Assembly: GCA_023259875.1 (NCBI GenBank)
Contig: JALRFL010000253.1
Span: 1 to 5,714, forward strand
Direction: 5' to 3'
DNA length: 5,714 nucleotides
Source of the DNA: Alphaproteobacteria bacterium
GTDB taxonomy: Bacteria > Pseudomonadota > Alphaproteobacteria > Puniceispirillales > UBA1172
Of the stretch, positions 1 through 5,192 are shown one piece after another (within the stretch, counting starts at the first letter, position 1; each line of letters begins with the position of its first letter). The notes beneath the pieces were generated by a model, which did not search any database, was not told the origin of the DNA, and was given only the letters and a program-made list of their open reading frames with translations. A program made the translations under genes and the position numbers.

Positions 1-624
1 ACCATCGGTTTCAACAGTCAAAATCAGTTTATCAAAATCCGTACGCTGACCCACACGGGTGTTTTCCACCTTATACGCAACCTGACGAATAGGGGAATAA
101 ATCGCATCAATCGGCACGAGTCCGATAGGCGGGTCTTCATGTTTGCTTGCGCTGGCAGGAACATAGCCACTGCCAGTGTTCACCGTCAATTCCATCCCAA
201 GGGTTGCGCCCTCATCAAGGGTGCAGATAACATGGTCAGGATTCATGATCTCAACGCCGTTGACCATATTGATCATTCCAGCGGTAACAACGCATGGGCC
301 TTCGGCATTCAGGCGCAGACGCTTAGGGCCTTCAACGGACATTTTGACCGCAACACCCTTAAGGTTAAGAACGATATCGGTAACATCTTCGTTCACGCCA
401 GCGATGGATGAAAACTCATGCAGAACGCCTTGAATCTGAACCGAAGTAATCGCCGCCCCCTGAAGCGAAGACAGCAAAACGCGGCGCAACGCGTTACCAA
501 CAGTCACCCCAAAGCCACGTTCAAATGGCTCAATGGTCATGGTAACTTTATTTGCGTTCAACTCATCATATTTGATGTTGCGCTTTTCTGGTTTTTTCAA
601 TTCCTGCCAGTTCAATTCGATCAT
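1..624 (-). CDS. rpoA: RNA polymerase subunit alpha, N-terminal part (3' end cut by window edge)
   Basis: This encodes the alpha subunit of bacterial RNA polymerase. Two copies form the dimer on which beta and beta' assemble, and the C-terminal domain (not in this window) contacts UP elements and activators. Translating 624 down to 1 gives 208 uninterrupted codons starting MIELNWQELKKP. The dimerisation core EPFERGFGVTVGNALRR lies at residues 32-48, matching the E. coli EPLERGFG..GNALRR motif with an offset of three, so R47/R48 correspond to the E. coli R44/R45 pair. VLHEFSSIAGV (67-77) followed by EDVTDIVLNLK (79-89) is the next conserved block. The frame stays open to base 1, so the remaining roughly 120-130 residues, including the alpha-CTD, are outside. 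ATG at 624-622 is the only plausible start in frame; AAGGA (637-633) lies 8 bases upstream. It follows rpsK after an 84-base gap, the usual alpha-operon order. Confidence 0.98.
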   Translation of the reverse strand, partial: MIELNWQELKKPEKRNIKYDELNANKVTMTIEPFERGFGVTVGNALRRVLLSSLQGAAITSVQIQGVLHEFSSIAGVNEDVTDIVLNLKGVAVKMSVEGPKRLRLNAEGPCVVTAGMINMVNGVEIMNPDHVICTLDEGATLGMELTVNTGSGYVPASASKHEDPPIGLVPIDAIYSPIRQVAYKVENTRVGQRTDFDKLILTVETDG

Positions 625-653
625 AGCCAGTTTCCTTCTTTCATGCCTGCCAT
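621..653 (-). CDS. Possible 10-codon leader ORF coupled to rpoA
   Basis: On the minus strand an ATG at 653-651 opens MAGMKEGNWL and ends at a TGA (623-621) that overlaps the rpoA ATG as ATGA. A Shine-Dalgarno-like AGAGG (664-660) lies 6 bases upstream. A second in-frame ATG is at 644-642. The start/stop overlap is the same arrangement as secY/adk, and would let ribosomes finishing the small ORF re-initiate on rpoA. I recognise no family, and an ORF this short with a nearby SD can arise by chance. It is listed as a candidate regulatory ORF only. Confidence 0.25.
   Translation of the reverse strand: MAGMKEGNWL
633..637 (-). promoter_or_regulatory. Ribosome binding site of rpoA
   Basis: Read on the minus strand this is AAGGA, inside GAAGGA, 8 bases before the rpoA ATG. 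It supports the start at 624. The same bases would form Glu-Gly codons of the possible leader ORF at 653-621, so ribosomes translating that ORF would cross this site. Confidence 0.7.
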
Positions 654-676
654 CAGCCGCCTCTGTTAAGGGCTGA
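653..676 (-). promoter_or_regulatory. Small hairpin in the rpsK-rpoA gap
   Basis: TCAGCC (676-671 in mRNA sense) can pair with GGCTGA (658-653), a 6-bp stem with a 12-base loop. If the U at 652 is bulged, CC (678-677) can also pair with GG (651-650), giving 8 pairs. The loop holds AGAGG, and the distal arm ends on the A of the candidate leader ATG at 653. No U-run follows, so it is not an intrinsic terminator. It could modulate initiation or be incidental; no stability was computed. Confidence 0.35.
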
Positions 677-708
677 GGAAATGGGTTACCTTGCGGTCTG
701 AATAATAA

Positions 709-1104
709 TCAGACGCGCCGACGCTTACGCGGGCGGCACCCGTTATGTGGAATTGGTGTGACATCACGGATCGAGCTGATATTAAAGCCGACCGCCTGAA
801 GCGCACGCAGAGCAGATTCGCGACCCGTCCCTGGGCCACTGACCTGCACATCAATGTTTTTCATACCATGTTCAATGGCTTTTTTACCGGCATCTTCGGC
901 AGCCATCTGCGCCGCGAATGGGGTAGATTTCCGTGAACCCTTAAACCCCATACCGCCAGCGGATGACCATGAAATGGCGTTACCCTGAACATCGGTAATG
1001 GTGATTTTGGTGTTGTTAAAGGACGAATTGACATGCGCGACGCCATTCGTGATATTCTTTTTCTCACGGCGTTTTACACGTGCTTGGGTGGGTTGCTTTG
1101 CCAT
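709..1104 (-). CDS. rpsK: 30S ribosomal protein S11
   Basis: S11 lies on the platform of the small subunit, binds 16S rRNA near the mRNA exit (E-site) side, and helps shape the cleft where the Shine-Dalgarno helix sits. The 131-residue product is full length for the family. It has a basic N-terminal tail (KRREKK, 11-16), the core GVAHVNSSFNNT (21-32) with ITITDVQGN (35-42), SSAGGMGFKGSRKSTPFAAQ (47-66), and the C-terminal signature RDVTPIPHNGCRPRKRRR (113-130). ATG at 1104-1102 follows AGGAGAG. The gap from the rpsM stop is 18 bases, so the two are co-transcribed. The TGA stop is at 711-709. Nothing is missing. The final RPRKRRRV is, as I recall, the normal alphaproteobacterial form where E. 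coli has RPPK. Confidence 0.99.
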   Translation of the reverse strand: MAKQPTQARVKRREKKNITNGVAHVNSSFNNTKITITDVQGNAISWSSAGGMGFKGSRKSTPFAAQMAAEDAGKKAIEHGMKNIDVQVSGPGTGRESALRALQAVGFNISSIRDVTPIPHNGCRPRKRRRV

Positions 1105-1122
1105 AATACTCTCCTGTCCGCC

Positions 1123-1491
1123 CTATTTCTTCTTGCCAGCAATAGCCTTTGCCGGACCTTTGCGTGTCCGTGCATTGGTATGGGTTCGCTGACCACGAAC
1201 TGGCAAGTTGCGGCGATGGCGCAGGCCACGCAAACAACCCAAGTCCAGATAACGCTTAATGCTCATAGATGTTTGGCGGCGCAAGTCCCCCTCAACAAGA
1301 AAATCAGCATCAATGATATCTCTGATCCGTGTCAATTCATCCTCGGTGAGGTCATTGACACGCCTCTCATCAGATAATCCAGCCTTATCACAGATTTGAT
1401 TGGCAGAAGTTGCGCCAATTCCATGAATATAGGTCAGGGCAATCTTAACCCTTTTCTTCGTTGGTATGTTGACACCAGCAATACGAGCCAC
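1123..1491 (-). CDS. rpsM: 30S ribosomal protein S13 (GTG start)
   Basis: S13 sits in the head of the small subunit, contacts the P-site tRNA through its basic C-terminal tail, and forms inter-subunit bridges with the large subunit. The 122-residue product matches family length. It starts MARIAGVNIP and has the helix-hairpin-helix YIHGIG (21-26), the RIRDII segment (55-60), and the signature GCLRGLRHRRNLPVRGQRTH (85-104) running into TNARTRKG (105-112). The tail ends in basic GKKK. The initiation codon is GTG (complement of CAC at 1489-1491). No ATG exists at this conserved N-terminus, and AAGGAG (1503-1498) lies 6 bases upstream, so the start is well supported. It is the first gene after the 112-base adk-rpsM gap and is probably the first gene of an alpha-operon transcript that has its own promoter. 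Confidence 0.99.
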   Translation of the reverse strand: MARIAGVNIPTKKRVKIALTYIHGIGATSANQICDKAGLSDERRVNDLTEDELTRIRDIIDADFLVEGDLRRQTSMSIKRYLDLGCLRGLRHRRNLPVRGQRTHTNARTRKGPAKAIAGKKK

Positions 1492-1564
1492 TGCCTTCTC
1501 CTTTACAATAACGACCGGAATTCCTGTTCTTATGGGGTCTTTCGCACTACCATATAAACTAAAG
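1492..1564 (-). promoter_or_regulatory. 5' leader of the rpsM transcript
   Basis: If the promoter at 1597-1570 is used, about 70 bases of untranslated leader precede rpsM. A weak stem is possible: TATGG (1554-1550) with CCATA (1535-1531) around a 14-base loop. An 8-base palindrome GGAATTCC lies at 1517-1524. In E. coli the rpsM leader forms a pseudoknot bound by S4, but I cannot see an equivalent here and rpsD is not in this window. I see no riboswitch signature. Confidence 0.4.
1498..1503 (-). promoter_or_regulatory. Ribosome binding site that fixes the rpsM GTG start
   Basis: In mRNA sense the bases read AAGGAG, within AAAGGAGAAGG, 6 bases before the GTG at 1491. This strong Shine-Dalgarno compensates for the weaker start codon and agrees with the conserved MARIAGVNIP N-terminus. 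Confidence 0.85.
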
Positions 1565-1569
1565 CGCGA

Positions 1570-1597
1570 ATTATAGCCATAAGCGAATTACAGTCAA
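1570..1597 (-). promoter_or_regulatory. Sigma70-type promoter driving rpsM-rpsK-rpoA
   Basis: On the minus strand TTGACT (1597-1592) matches the -35 consensus TTGACA at five of six bases, and TATAAT (1575-1570) is a perfect -10. The spacer is 16 bases, within the accepted range. Transcription should begin near 1560-1564, leaving a leader of about 70 bases before the rpsM GTG. The bases just after the -10 read TCGCGC, a GC-rich discriminator of the kind associated with stringent control of ribosomal promoters in other bacteria. The box lies in the longest non-coding gap in the window, between adk and rpsM, exactly where an alpha-operon promoter is expected. Functional use is inferred, not shown. 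Confidence 0.75.
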
Positions 1598-1600
1598 GCT

Positions 1601-1619
1601 CGGTCAGCCCTCCTGACCG
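1601..1619 (-). repeat. Inverted repeat across the adk stop codon
   Basis: CGGTCAG (1619-1613 in mRNA sense) and CTGACCG (1607-1601) are perfect complements separated by a 5-base loop GAGGG, giving a compact 7-bp stem. The distal arm contains the adk TGA (1606-1604). The following bases AGCTTGACTG lack a U-run, so this is not a standard Rho-independent terminator. It could protect the 3' end of a spc-adk transcript or mark a partial pause or processing point just ahead of the rpsM promoter, whose -35 begins 3 bases downstream of the stem. Confidence 0.55.
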
Positions 1620-2182
1620 TTAAGAATGCGATCTATTGCTGCGGCAACATCCTCAATCGGCTGCATACCGTCAACAACACTAACTTTGCCCCCATCCTTG
1701 TAATAAGGAATAATAGGAGCTGTATTTTCATGATACACCTTAAGGCGCTTTTTCAGCACCTCAACATTATCGTCATCACGAACCTGTTCGGATTCTTGCG
1801 CCCGTTTCAAAATACGGTCAGCAAGAATGTTTTCATCTACCTGCATTTCAATGACATGGTTTACGCTTAATCCCATTTCAACCAGCATGGTATCAAGGCC
1901 CTTGGCCTGTTCAATGGTACGCGGAAAGCCGTCAAGAATAACCCCATTGGCACAGTCAGGGGACGATAAGCGTTCCGCAATCATGCCAAGAATAATGTCA
2001 TCTGCCACCAATTTGCCCTCATCCATGATGGATTTGGCTTTGCGGCCAAGTTCGGTGCCATTTGCAATCGCCTCACGCAGCATATCACCTGTTGACAACT
2101 GAACCAGACCACGCGTTTTGGTTAGACGCGAGGCTTGTGTTCCTTTTCCAACACCCGGAGGGCCAAGCAGAATCAGTATCAT
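1604..2182 (-). CDS. adk: Adenylate kinase, short-LID type
   Basis: This cytoplasmic enzyme catalyses ATP + AMP to 2 ADP and maintains the adenylate pool. At 192 residues it is about 22 shorter than E. coli Adk. The P-loop GPPGVGKGTQ is at 7-16. STGDMLR (30-36) brings the AMP-binding R36, and DGFPRT (84-89) supplies D84 and R88. R123, R135 with DDD (136-138), and R146 are the other phosphate-binding arginines expected by alignment. The lid between R123 and R135 has only 11 residues and lacks the Cys cluster that binds zinc in some long-LID enzymes. The ATG at 2182-2180 overlaps the secY TGA as ATGA, with GGGGGA 7 bases upstream, so translation is coupled to secY. Adk directly after secY is typical of alphaproteobacteria and several other groups. 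The last codons lie in an inverted repeat. Confidence 0.98.
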   Translation of the reverse strand: MILILLGPPGVGKGTQASRLTKTRGLVQLSTGDMLREAIANGTELGRKAKSIMDEGKLVADDIILGMIAERLSSPDCANGVILDGFPRTIEQAKGLDTMLVEMGLSVNHVIEMQVDENILADRILKRAQESEQVRDDDNVEVLKKRLKVYHENTAPIIPYYKDGGKVSVVDGMQPIEDVAAAIDRILNGQEG

Positions 2183-3516
2183 CTGTTTTTCCCCCTCAAG
2201 TTTGATTTGCGGATCAGGCTTTCGTATTGATGCGCCATTAAATGCGACTGCACTTGCGTCACCGTATCCTGCGTCACTGTCACAACAATCAGCAGGCTTG
2301 TGCCGCCAAAATAAAACGGCACGCTATAATTGCTAATTAGTATCTCAGGCAGGACGCAAACCGCTGATAAATACGCAGCCCCAAGAACCGTCAATCGGGT
2401 CAGCACATAATCCAGATAATCAGCCGTGGGTTTACCAGGGCGAATACCAGGCACAAAGCCCCCATAACGGCGCAGATTTTCAGCGGTTTCCGAAGGGTTA
2501 AACACAATCGCGGTATAGAAAAAGGCAAAGAAAACAATCAAGCTGATATAAATCGCCAGATAAAGCGGCTGACCACGGCCAAGAAGCGCGTTGAGTGTCA
2601 CCAGCCATCCTGCGCCACCATCGGCCGTGTTTGTCAAGCTTAGCACCGACACAGGCATCAGCAACAGGGATGAAGCAAAGATCGGCGGAATAACCCCCGG
2701 CACATTGACCTTAAGCGGTAAATGCGAGGATTCCCCACCAAACATCTTATTGCCCATTTGGCGTTTAGGATATTGCACCAAAATCCGCCTCTGGGCGCGT
2801 TCAATAAAGACGATAAAGGCAATAACCCCAATAGCCATAACCAAGAAGAACAGGATCAAGAATGGCGACAACGCCCCTGTCCGACCCAATTCAAATGTCC
2901 CTGCCAAGGCGCTAGGCAAATTGGCAACAATCCCCGAAAAGATAATAAGGGATATCCCGTTACCAACACCGCGCTGGGTGACTTGTTCGCCAAGCCACAT
3001 GAGGAACAATGTTCCGCCCACTAGGGTAACCACCGTGGTCACACGAAAGAACATCCCCGGATCAAAGACCACGCCTTCGGCTTGTTCCAGACCAACAGCA
3101 ATGCCGTAACCCTGAACCGTGGCCAGAAACACCGTCAGATAACGGGTATATTGATTGATAATCTTGCGGCCAGATTCGCCCTCTTTTTTCAAGGTTTCAA
3201 GGCTTGGTACGATAGAGGTCATCAACTGCATAATGATTGATGCCGTAATGTAAGGCATAATCGTTAGGGCGAAGATGGTCATCCGCCCCAGTGAGCCCCC
3301 ACTGAACATATCAAACATGCCCAGAAGACCAGATGAATTTCGGCTAAAGATATCGTTAAGAACCTGTGGGTTAATCCCCGGAACAGGAATATAGGTGCCA
3401 AGGCGATAAACAATCAACGCGCCAAGCGTAAACATAATACGCTGGCGAAGATCGCTTGCCTTGCCAAAGGCGCCCAAACCGGCGCCAACAGCCATTCTGT
3501 CCGGGGCTTTAGCCAT
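2179..3516 (-). CDS. secY: Preprotein translocase channel subunit SecY
   Basis: SecY is the inner-membrane channel of the Sec translocon; with SecE and SecG it moves unfolded preproteins driven by SecA and inserts membrane proteins from ribosomes. The 445-residue length is normal. Ten hydrophobic segments can be placed at about 24-42, 78-99, 120-143, 155-175, 186-206, 217-238, 273-295, 317-339, 373-391 and 399-416. The plug region (60-76, SSGLLGMFDMFSGG) precedes the TM2 signature FALTIMPYITASIIMQ (82-97). RGVGNGISL is at 182-190. The cytoplasmic loop ERAQRRI (239-245) and the later loop GGFVPGIRPGKPT (352-364), with R359 equivalent to E. coli R357, form the SecA/ribosome contact face. The ATG (3516-3514) overlaps the rplO TAA by one base (TAATG); the nearest purine-rich AGGA is about 15 bases off, so initiation probably depends on coupling. 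Confidence 0.99.
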   Translation of the reverse strand: MAKAPDRMAVGAGLGAFGKASDLRQRIMFTLGALIVYRLGTYIPVPGINPQVLNDIFSRNSSGLLGMFDMFSGGSLGRMTIFALTIMPYITASIIMQLMTSIVPSLETLKKEGESGRKIINQYTRYLTVFLATVQGYGIAVGLEQAEGVVFDPGMFFRVTTVVTLVGGTLFLMWLGEQVTQRGVGNGISLIIFSGIVANLPSALAGTFELGRTGALSPFLILFFLVMAIGVIAFIVFIERAQRRILVQYPKRQMGNKMFGGESSHLPLKVNVPGVIPPIFASSLLLMPVSVLSLTNTADGGAGWLVTLNALLGRGQPLYLAIYISLIVFFAFFYTAIVFNPSETAENLRRYGGFVPGIRPGKPTADYLDYVLTRLTVLGAAYLSAVCVLPEILISNYSVPFYFGGTSLLIVVTVTQDTVTQVQSHLMAHQYESLIRKSNLRGKNR

Positions 3517-4019
3517 TAGGACTTGCCACTTTCCTTATCTGAGGATTCGGTTTTGGTCGCTTTTTCTTCAACAACCAGTGATCCACCAGCTTTTTCAACC
3601 GCATCTTTGGCCGAGGCCGATGCCCCTGCCACATGAATTGTGACTTTGGCTTTGATCTCACCTTGACCTAATAGACGAATACCGTCACGAGCGTTTGTCA
3701 CCATGCCTGAGGCAATTAACGCCGCACTATCAATGGCTTTTTTGCTATCCAGCTTGCCTTCGTCAATCGCTTTCTGAAGATCACCAATGTTAATAATCGC
3801 ATAGCGGCGGCGGAAAATATTATTAAAGCCGCGCTTAGGCAACCGCCGGTTAATCGGCATTTGACCGCCTTCAAACCCGTTGATGGCTACACCTGAACGC
3901 GCCTTTTGGCCTTTGTGACCTGAACCAGAGGTTTTGCCTTTGCCAGAGCCAATGCCCCGACCAACGCGCTTACCGACTTTACGGGCGCCAAGATTGTCTT
4001 TGATGTCATGTAGTTTCAT
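3516..4019 (-). CDS. rplO: 50S ribosomal protein L15
   Basis: L15 is a late-assembling large-subunit protein whose extended basic N-terminus threads between 23S rRNA domains. The product has 167 residues against roughly 145-160 in most relatives. MKLHDIKDNLGARK opens the protein, followed by the glycine- and lysine-rich segment KRVGRGIGSGKGKTSGSGHK (17-36) and QKARSGV (38-44), GFEGGQMP (48-55) and RRLPKRGFNN (58-67). The globular C-terminal domain ends near residue 150 (AGGSLVVEE). A hydrophilic Lys/Ser/Glu tail (KATKTESSDKESGKS) follows and accounts for the extra length; it is probably disordered. The ATG at 4019-4017 follows AAGGGTGG, 12 bases after the rpmD stop. Its TAA overlaps the secY ATG. 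Confidence 0.98.
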   Translation of the reverse strand: MKLHDIKDNLGARKVGKRVGRGIGSGKGKTSGSGHKGQKARSGVAINGFEGGQMPINRRLPKRGFNNIFRRRYAIINIGDLQKAIDEGKLDSKKAIDSAALIASGMVTNARDGIRLLGQGEIKAKVTIHVAGASASAKDAVEKAGGSLVVEEKATKTESSDKESGKS

Positions 4020-4031
4020 TGTTGGCCACCC

Positions 4032-4223
4032 TTAGTTCTGTTCATCTGTCCGTACAAGATGAGAAACCTTGTTAATCATCCCACGGATCGCTGGTGTATC
4101 TTCCAATACCTTTGAGCGGCCAATCTTATTGAGCCCAAGTCCGATCAGCGTCTGTCGCTGATCTGCCCTGCGTCCAATTGGGCTACCGGTTTGGGTCACT
4201 CGCACTGTTGCTTTCGCTGCCAT
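4032..4223 (-). CDS. rpmD: 50S ribosomal protein L30
   Basis: L30 is a small large-subunit protein that binds 23S and 5S-proximal rRNA. It is dispensable in some lineages but is kept in this operon position in most. The 63-residue product matches the bacterial short form. VRVTQTGSPIGR (7-18) is the first strand and turn. The family signature QTLIGLGLNKIGRSKVLEDT (24-43) is followed by PAIRGMINKVSHLV (44-57). The ATG at 4223-4221 is preceded by AAAGGGG with a 7-base spacer, and the gap to the rpsE stop is 16 bases. The gene sits between S5 and L15, the standard spc order. Nothing is unusual. Confidence 0.98.
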   Translation of the reverse strand: MAAKATVRVTQTGSPIGRRADQRQTLIGLGLNKIGRSKVLEDTPAIRGMINKVSHLVRTDEQN

Positions 4224-4239
4224 ACCTATTCCCCTTTAC

Positions 4240-4812
4240 TTATGCTTCAGCGGCCTCAGCGGCCTTGCTGGAGGTGTCTGATTTGTTACGCTTGCTTGTT
4301 ACGATATCTGCCATCCGCTTGCCTCTTTTGGCAGCAACCGCACGCGGAGCCTGAACGGCCTTGAGCGCAGCAAAAGTCGCCTTAATCATGTTATGCGGAT
4401 TGGAAGTGCCGATAGATTTAGCAACGATATCCTGAATCCCAAGGGTTTCAAATACCGCACGCATTGGGCCACCAGCAATAATCCCCGTACCAGCAGGCGC
4501 TGACCGCAAGAGGACATGACCTGCACCGAACCGACCTTCGATATCATGGTGCAAAGTGCGACCATCACGAAGAGGAACCCGGATCATATTACGCTTTGCC
4601 GCTTCGGTGGCTTTACGAATGGCTTCAGGCACTTCTTTTGCCTTACCAGAACCGAAACCAACGCGGCCTTTGTTATCACCTACCACAACCAGAGCAGCAA
4701 AACCGAACCGGCGACCACCTTTGACCACCTTAGCCACACGGTTGATGCCAACCAGCTTATCAACGAGTTCTGTTTCTTCGCGCTGATTGTCACGTGCTTC
4801 GTTACGAGCCAT
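4240..4812 (-). CDS. rpsE: 30S ribosomal protein S5
   Basis: S5 binds the body/head junction of the small subunit, contributes to decoding fidelity and, with S3 and S4, lines the mRNA entry channel. The N-terminal double-stranded RNA-binding-like domain covers about 15-80, including the loop VVKGGRRFGFAALVVVG (29-45), where spectinomycin-resistance changes are known in E. coli. GKAKEVPEAIRKA (56-68) follows. The C-terminal domain has LLRSAPAGTGIIAGGPMRAV (101-120) and SNPHNMIKAT (137-146). At 190 residues it is longer than E. coli S5 (about 166), because of a C-terminal Lys- then Ala/Glu-rich tail. The ATG at 4812-4810 has a textbook AGGAGG site that overlaps the end of rplR; the gap is 9 bases. 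No frameshift or missing core residue is visible. Confidence 0.99.
   Translation of the reverse strand: MARNEARDNQREETELVDKLVGINRVAKVVKGGRRFGFAALVVVGDNKGRVGFGSGKAKEVPEAIRKATEAAKRNMIRVPLRDGRTLHHDIEGRFGAGHVLLRSAPAGTGIIAGGPMRAVFETLGIQDIVAKSIGTSNPHNMIKATFAALKAVQAPRAVAAKRGKRMADIVTSKRNKSDTSSKAAEAAEA
4247..4264. repeat. 9-bp tandem duplication in the rpsE tail
   Basis: TCAGCGGCC occurs twice in direct tandem. On the coding strand it gives the Ala/Glu repeat at the very C-terminus of S5 (AAEAAEA). The unit is a multiple of three, so copy-number change keeps frame and alters only the tail length. Confidence 0.7.
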
Positions 4813-4821
4813 GCTTTCCTC

Positions 4822-5184
4822 CTAGAATTTCAAGCCGGCTTCACGCGCCGCATCTGCAAGCGCCTTGACCCGGCCGTGATAAATGAAACCGCCGCGATCA
4901 AACACAACAGTGTCCACACCGCTTTTCTTAGCTCGTTCAGCCACCAATTTGCCCACCGAAACTGCGGCATTACAATCCGCACCAGTCTTAACCTTACCTT
5001 TAAGGTCTTTATCCAGAGTGGATGCTGAAGCCAAAGTGACACCGCGCACATCATCAATGATTTGCGCATAAATATGCTTGGATGAGCGATGCACCGTCAA
5101 ACGAGGACGGCCATTGGCAACCTTGCTAAGCTGATTGCGGTTTCTGGCCTTACGGCGCAAGAATAATTCACGTGAGTTTATCAT
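4822..5184 (-). CDS. rplR: 50S ribosomal protein L18
   Basis: L18 binds 5S rRNA and, with L5, carries it into the central protuberance of the large subunit. The product is 120 residues, normal for bacteria. A basic, flexible N-terminus (RELFLRRKARNRNQL, 5-19) precedes GRPRLTVHRSSKHIYAQIID (25-44), the strand-forming core. The family signature is FDRGGFIYHGRVKALADAAR (95-114) followed by EAGLKF at the end. The ATG at 5184-5182 lies 8 bases after the rplF stop, and its ribosome binding site AGAGG begins inside that TAG, which implies close coupling. It is followed by rpsE after 9 bases. No anomaly is seen. Confidence 0.99.
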   Translation of the reverse strand: MINSRELFLRRKARNRNQLSKVANGRPRLTVHRSSKHIYAQIIDDVRGVTLASASTLDKDLKGKVKTGADCNAAVSVGKLVAERAKKSGVDTVVFDRGGFIYHGRVKALADAAREAGLKF

Positions 5185-5192
5185 GGTTGCCT

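Noticed and set aside
139..669. Three plus-strand open frames at 139-411, 176-433 and 418-669
   Set aside because: They lie opposite rpoA, whose minus-strand frame is open for 208 codons and carries the alpha-NTD motifs; the frames overlap one another and show no family features.
1492..1564. S4-binding pseudoknot leader as in the E. coli alpha operon
   Set aside because: I cannot trace an equivalent fold, only a 5-bp stem, and rpsD is not in the window; that leader type is known mainly from gammaproteobacteria.
1595..1620. Rho-independent terminator after adk
   Set aside because: The stem is good but the bases after it (AGCTTGACTG) contain no U-run, so only an inverted repeat is claimed.
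2325..2330. TATAAT on the plus strand inside secY
   Set aside because: The nearest TTG-type -35 is about 21 bases upstream, no plus-strand gene follows, and the bases are secY codons.
2591..3109. A 172-codon plus-strand open frame opposite secY
   Set aside because: It is antisense to a fully conserved secY, is rich in Pro/Thr/Lys in a way typical of reverse-complemented membrane-protein codons, has no convincing ribosome binding site and resembles no family I know.
4516..5028. A 170-codon plus-strand open frame opposite rpsE and rplR
   Set aside because: It spans two well-conserved ribosomal genes and their junction in antisense; its content is explained by codon bias of the real genes.
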